Shown here: one piece after another, positions 62,572 through 64,000 of the stretch
How positions within the stretch are numbered: the stretch's first letter is position 1
Layout of the letters: every line of letters starts with the position of its first letter
Source: Varroa destructor
Taxonomy: Eukaryota > Arthropoda > Arachnida > Mesostigmata > Varroidae
NCBI RefSeq assembly: GCF_002443255.2
Contig: NW_019211457.1
Span: 47,025,690-47,089,689, forward strand
Direction of reading: 5' to 3'
DNA length: 64,000 nt
Made by a program: the position numbers and the translations under genes
Notes under the pieces: model-generated
Database searches by the model: none
The model's input: the letters and a program-made list of their open reading frames with translations, nothing else
What the model was told of the DNA's origin: nothing

Positions 62572-64000
62572 GAAAGATAACAATAATAATTATTATTTTA
62601 AGATGCTAAACACTAAGAGCGAACGAATGGGTTTATGAAGGTGACACCTCAAAACTCACAAAAACAGAACACACAAAAATATAGAAAAACGGGAGGAAGT
62701 TGATTATGATGAAACGTATTTGCCGAACTTAGTGACGAAGCGGCAAAGAATTAACGATGTGGTCCTCTTTCTCGAGAAATGGCTCACAGATGGAACAACC
62801 GTCGAGAGATTGAGGAGAATTGAATTGCTGGAAAAGAGTAACAGAAAATAAATGTAAATGATTCAATGCTCCTTATGATTGTAAAGGTTTATTATGTTTT
62901 TATCTATTCACTGTGCCTTGCCTCATTTTGCTTGTACCTTGCGTGACAGACTTCTTATATCTATGCATAGAAAATGGCACGAAACCGTAGGAGCCACGGA
63001 AAACTTTTGTAGGTTTCCTTCAAATGCTTCCAGTTATAAAGTGATTAAATAATAAATAATACTTAAAAGACGCGGCGTTAAGCTTTGATTTTTTTACGCG
63101 TAATGTTTTACATAGTATTTTATTTTTGTTATCTGTTTATCATGTCCGTATTTTAAATTTTCGATTCAGTTCGATCGTTTTCCTAAGATCAATTCTTACC
63201 CCTTTTTTTCTCGCAATAATTTAATAGGTTTCGATTTGTCGTCTTATGTTCGTGCGCTTTTTTTTTGCTTCACATATGCTTTAATTTATAAAAGATGAAC
63301 ATACATAGTTGTTTTTGATATAAAAAAATATAGGTAAAAAGATAGACTTTAAGATTCGACGTGGAAGCTTCAAGTTTAACATACGTCTAGCTTTTGTTTA
63401 ATAAAGTGGCGATCGGTTCTAGGGATGACGACGTCCAACTTAATAGTCCTGTTTTATCAATAAGTATCTCGAACCTCTTTTCCATCGGTCGAGAGAGGCT
63501 GATGATCATGGGCCCATTGAACGCAGCCAGCTTCTCGAAGAGCTTCATAAGACGTCAGCACCATGTAATTACCTCCGGTCTTTCTAAAATCACTTGCTCA
63601 GTGCGATCCAGCATGAATGAACTTTATGATTTCCTGTACATGTATATCTTATATTTGAGGCAAAATCTAGGCGTATTTTTTTCATAGTAGTTTATTGTAG
63701 ATAATAGATTATAAATTAAACCGGAAACGCCGCGATGAGTCCAATTAGGACCAGTAAACAGTGTAACCAATGAATAACGAGAATTTCTAATGCTTCGTGG
63801 TCTTTTTTTACAGAACCAATTTTGTCGTTTTCAACACTTTTGTTGTTAACACCAGTCTCTATACAAGATACATTATTTCAGATCCATACTGATAAATATG
63901 ACTTGTATCTAAACCGTACTTTATACGCAAAAAGCATATTTTAAGCAGCGGATAGATTGCTTAAATCTATAATCCAGGGTAAGTTTAAGTGTCATTTAAA

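Larger units (their letters stand above)
48906..64000. other. Gene-poor region downstream of PAK
   Basis: No reading frame over these 15 kb resembles a family I recognise. The longest frames (56988-57521 plus, 53780-54151 minus, 52124-52486 minus) lack homology and splice context. Supported elements are AT palindromes at 50435-50519, paired hairpins at 54808-54870, a purine run at 59842-59869, a tRNA-like SINE head at about 60601-60690 and a TA repeat at 62540. The strand of any next gene cannot be inferred. Confidence 0.55.

Noticed and set aside
1..64000. CRISPR arrays, bacterial operons, integrated viral genes or working tRNA/rRNA genes.
   Set aside because: None was seen: repeats are microsatellites and hairpins, coding genes are intron-split eukaryotic genes, and the only tRNA-like sequence is decayed.

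Overview
The window is eukaryotic nuclear DNA, AT-rich (roughly 40% GC by eye), with multi-exon genes split by canonical GT-AG introns of about 0.1-3 kb, long gene-poor stretches, simple repeats, one decayed mariner transposon and one tRNA-derived SINE-like patch. No bacterial or viral gene was seen. Protein style, compact introns and the mariner fossil suggest an arthropod; a mite or other chelicerate is my best guess but is not proven here.

Three protein-coding genes are well supported, all on the + strand. Two are tandem paralogues of the amidase-signature family, FAAH2 type (fatty-acid amide hydrolase): copy A at 6253-10818 (8 exons, 531 aa) and copy B at 18424-23555 (8 exons, 547 aa). 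Internal exons 2-7 have the same lengths and intron phases in both, and both keep the Lys/cis-Ser/Ser catalytic triad, so this is an exon-for-exon tandem duplication with both copies apparently functional. The third gene, 41646-48905 (5 coding exons, 632 aa), is a group I p21-activated kinase (PAK): proline-rich N-terminus, CRIB Rac/Cdc42-binding motif, autoinhibitory segment, PIX-binding-like motif and a complete Ser/Thr kinase domain. Its kinase carries an unusual Gly/Ser/Pro-rich insert of about 18 residues in the beta4-beta5 loop.

Region by region: 1-6252 has no gene I can support (a GC-richer patch at 230-650 and a compound microsatellite at 3207-3248); 6253-10818 is amidase A; 10819-18423 is a spacer without a recognisable gene; 18424-23555 is amidase B; 23556-41645 is an 18 kb stretch with CpG-richer patches (about 24.35-26.05, 31.2-32.1 and 36.4-36.8 kb), a G-quadruplex-type run, and two weak candidate exons, and is probably in part the 5' regulatory/UTR territory of PAK; 41646-48905 is PAK, with a broken antisense mariner transposase in its third intron; 48906-64000 has no supportable gene but holds AT cruciform-type palindromes, a pair of perfect hairpins and a tRNA-like SINE head.

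The genes do not form an obvious pathway: the amidases are lipid-amide hydrolases, PAK is a Rac/Cdc42 effector for the cytoskeleton. I found no convincing new multi-gene system. The most noteworthy signals are the conserved amidase pair, the PAK kinase insert, recurrent paired perfect hairpins, and a possible signal-peptide exon at 31.2 kb.
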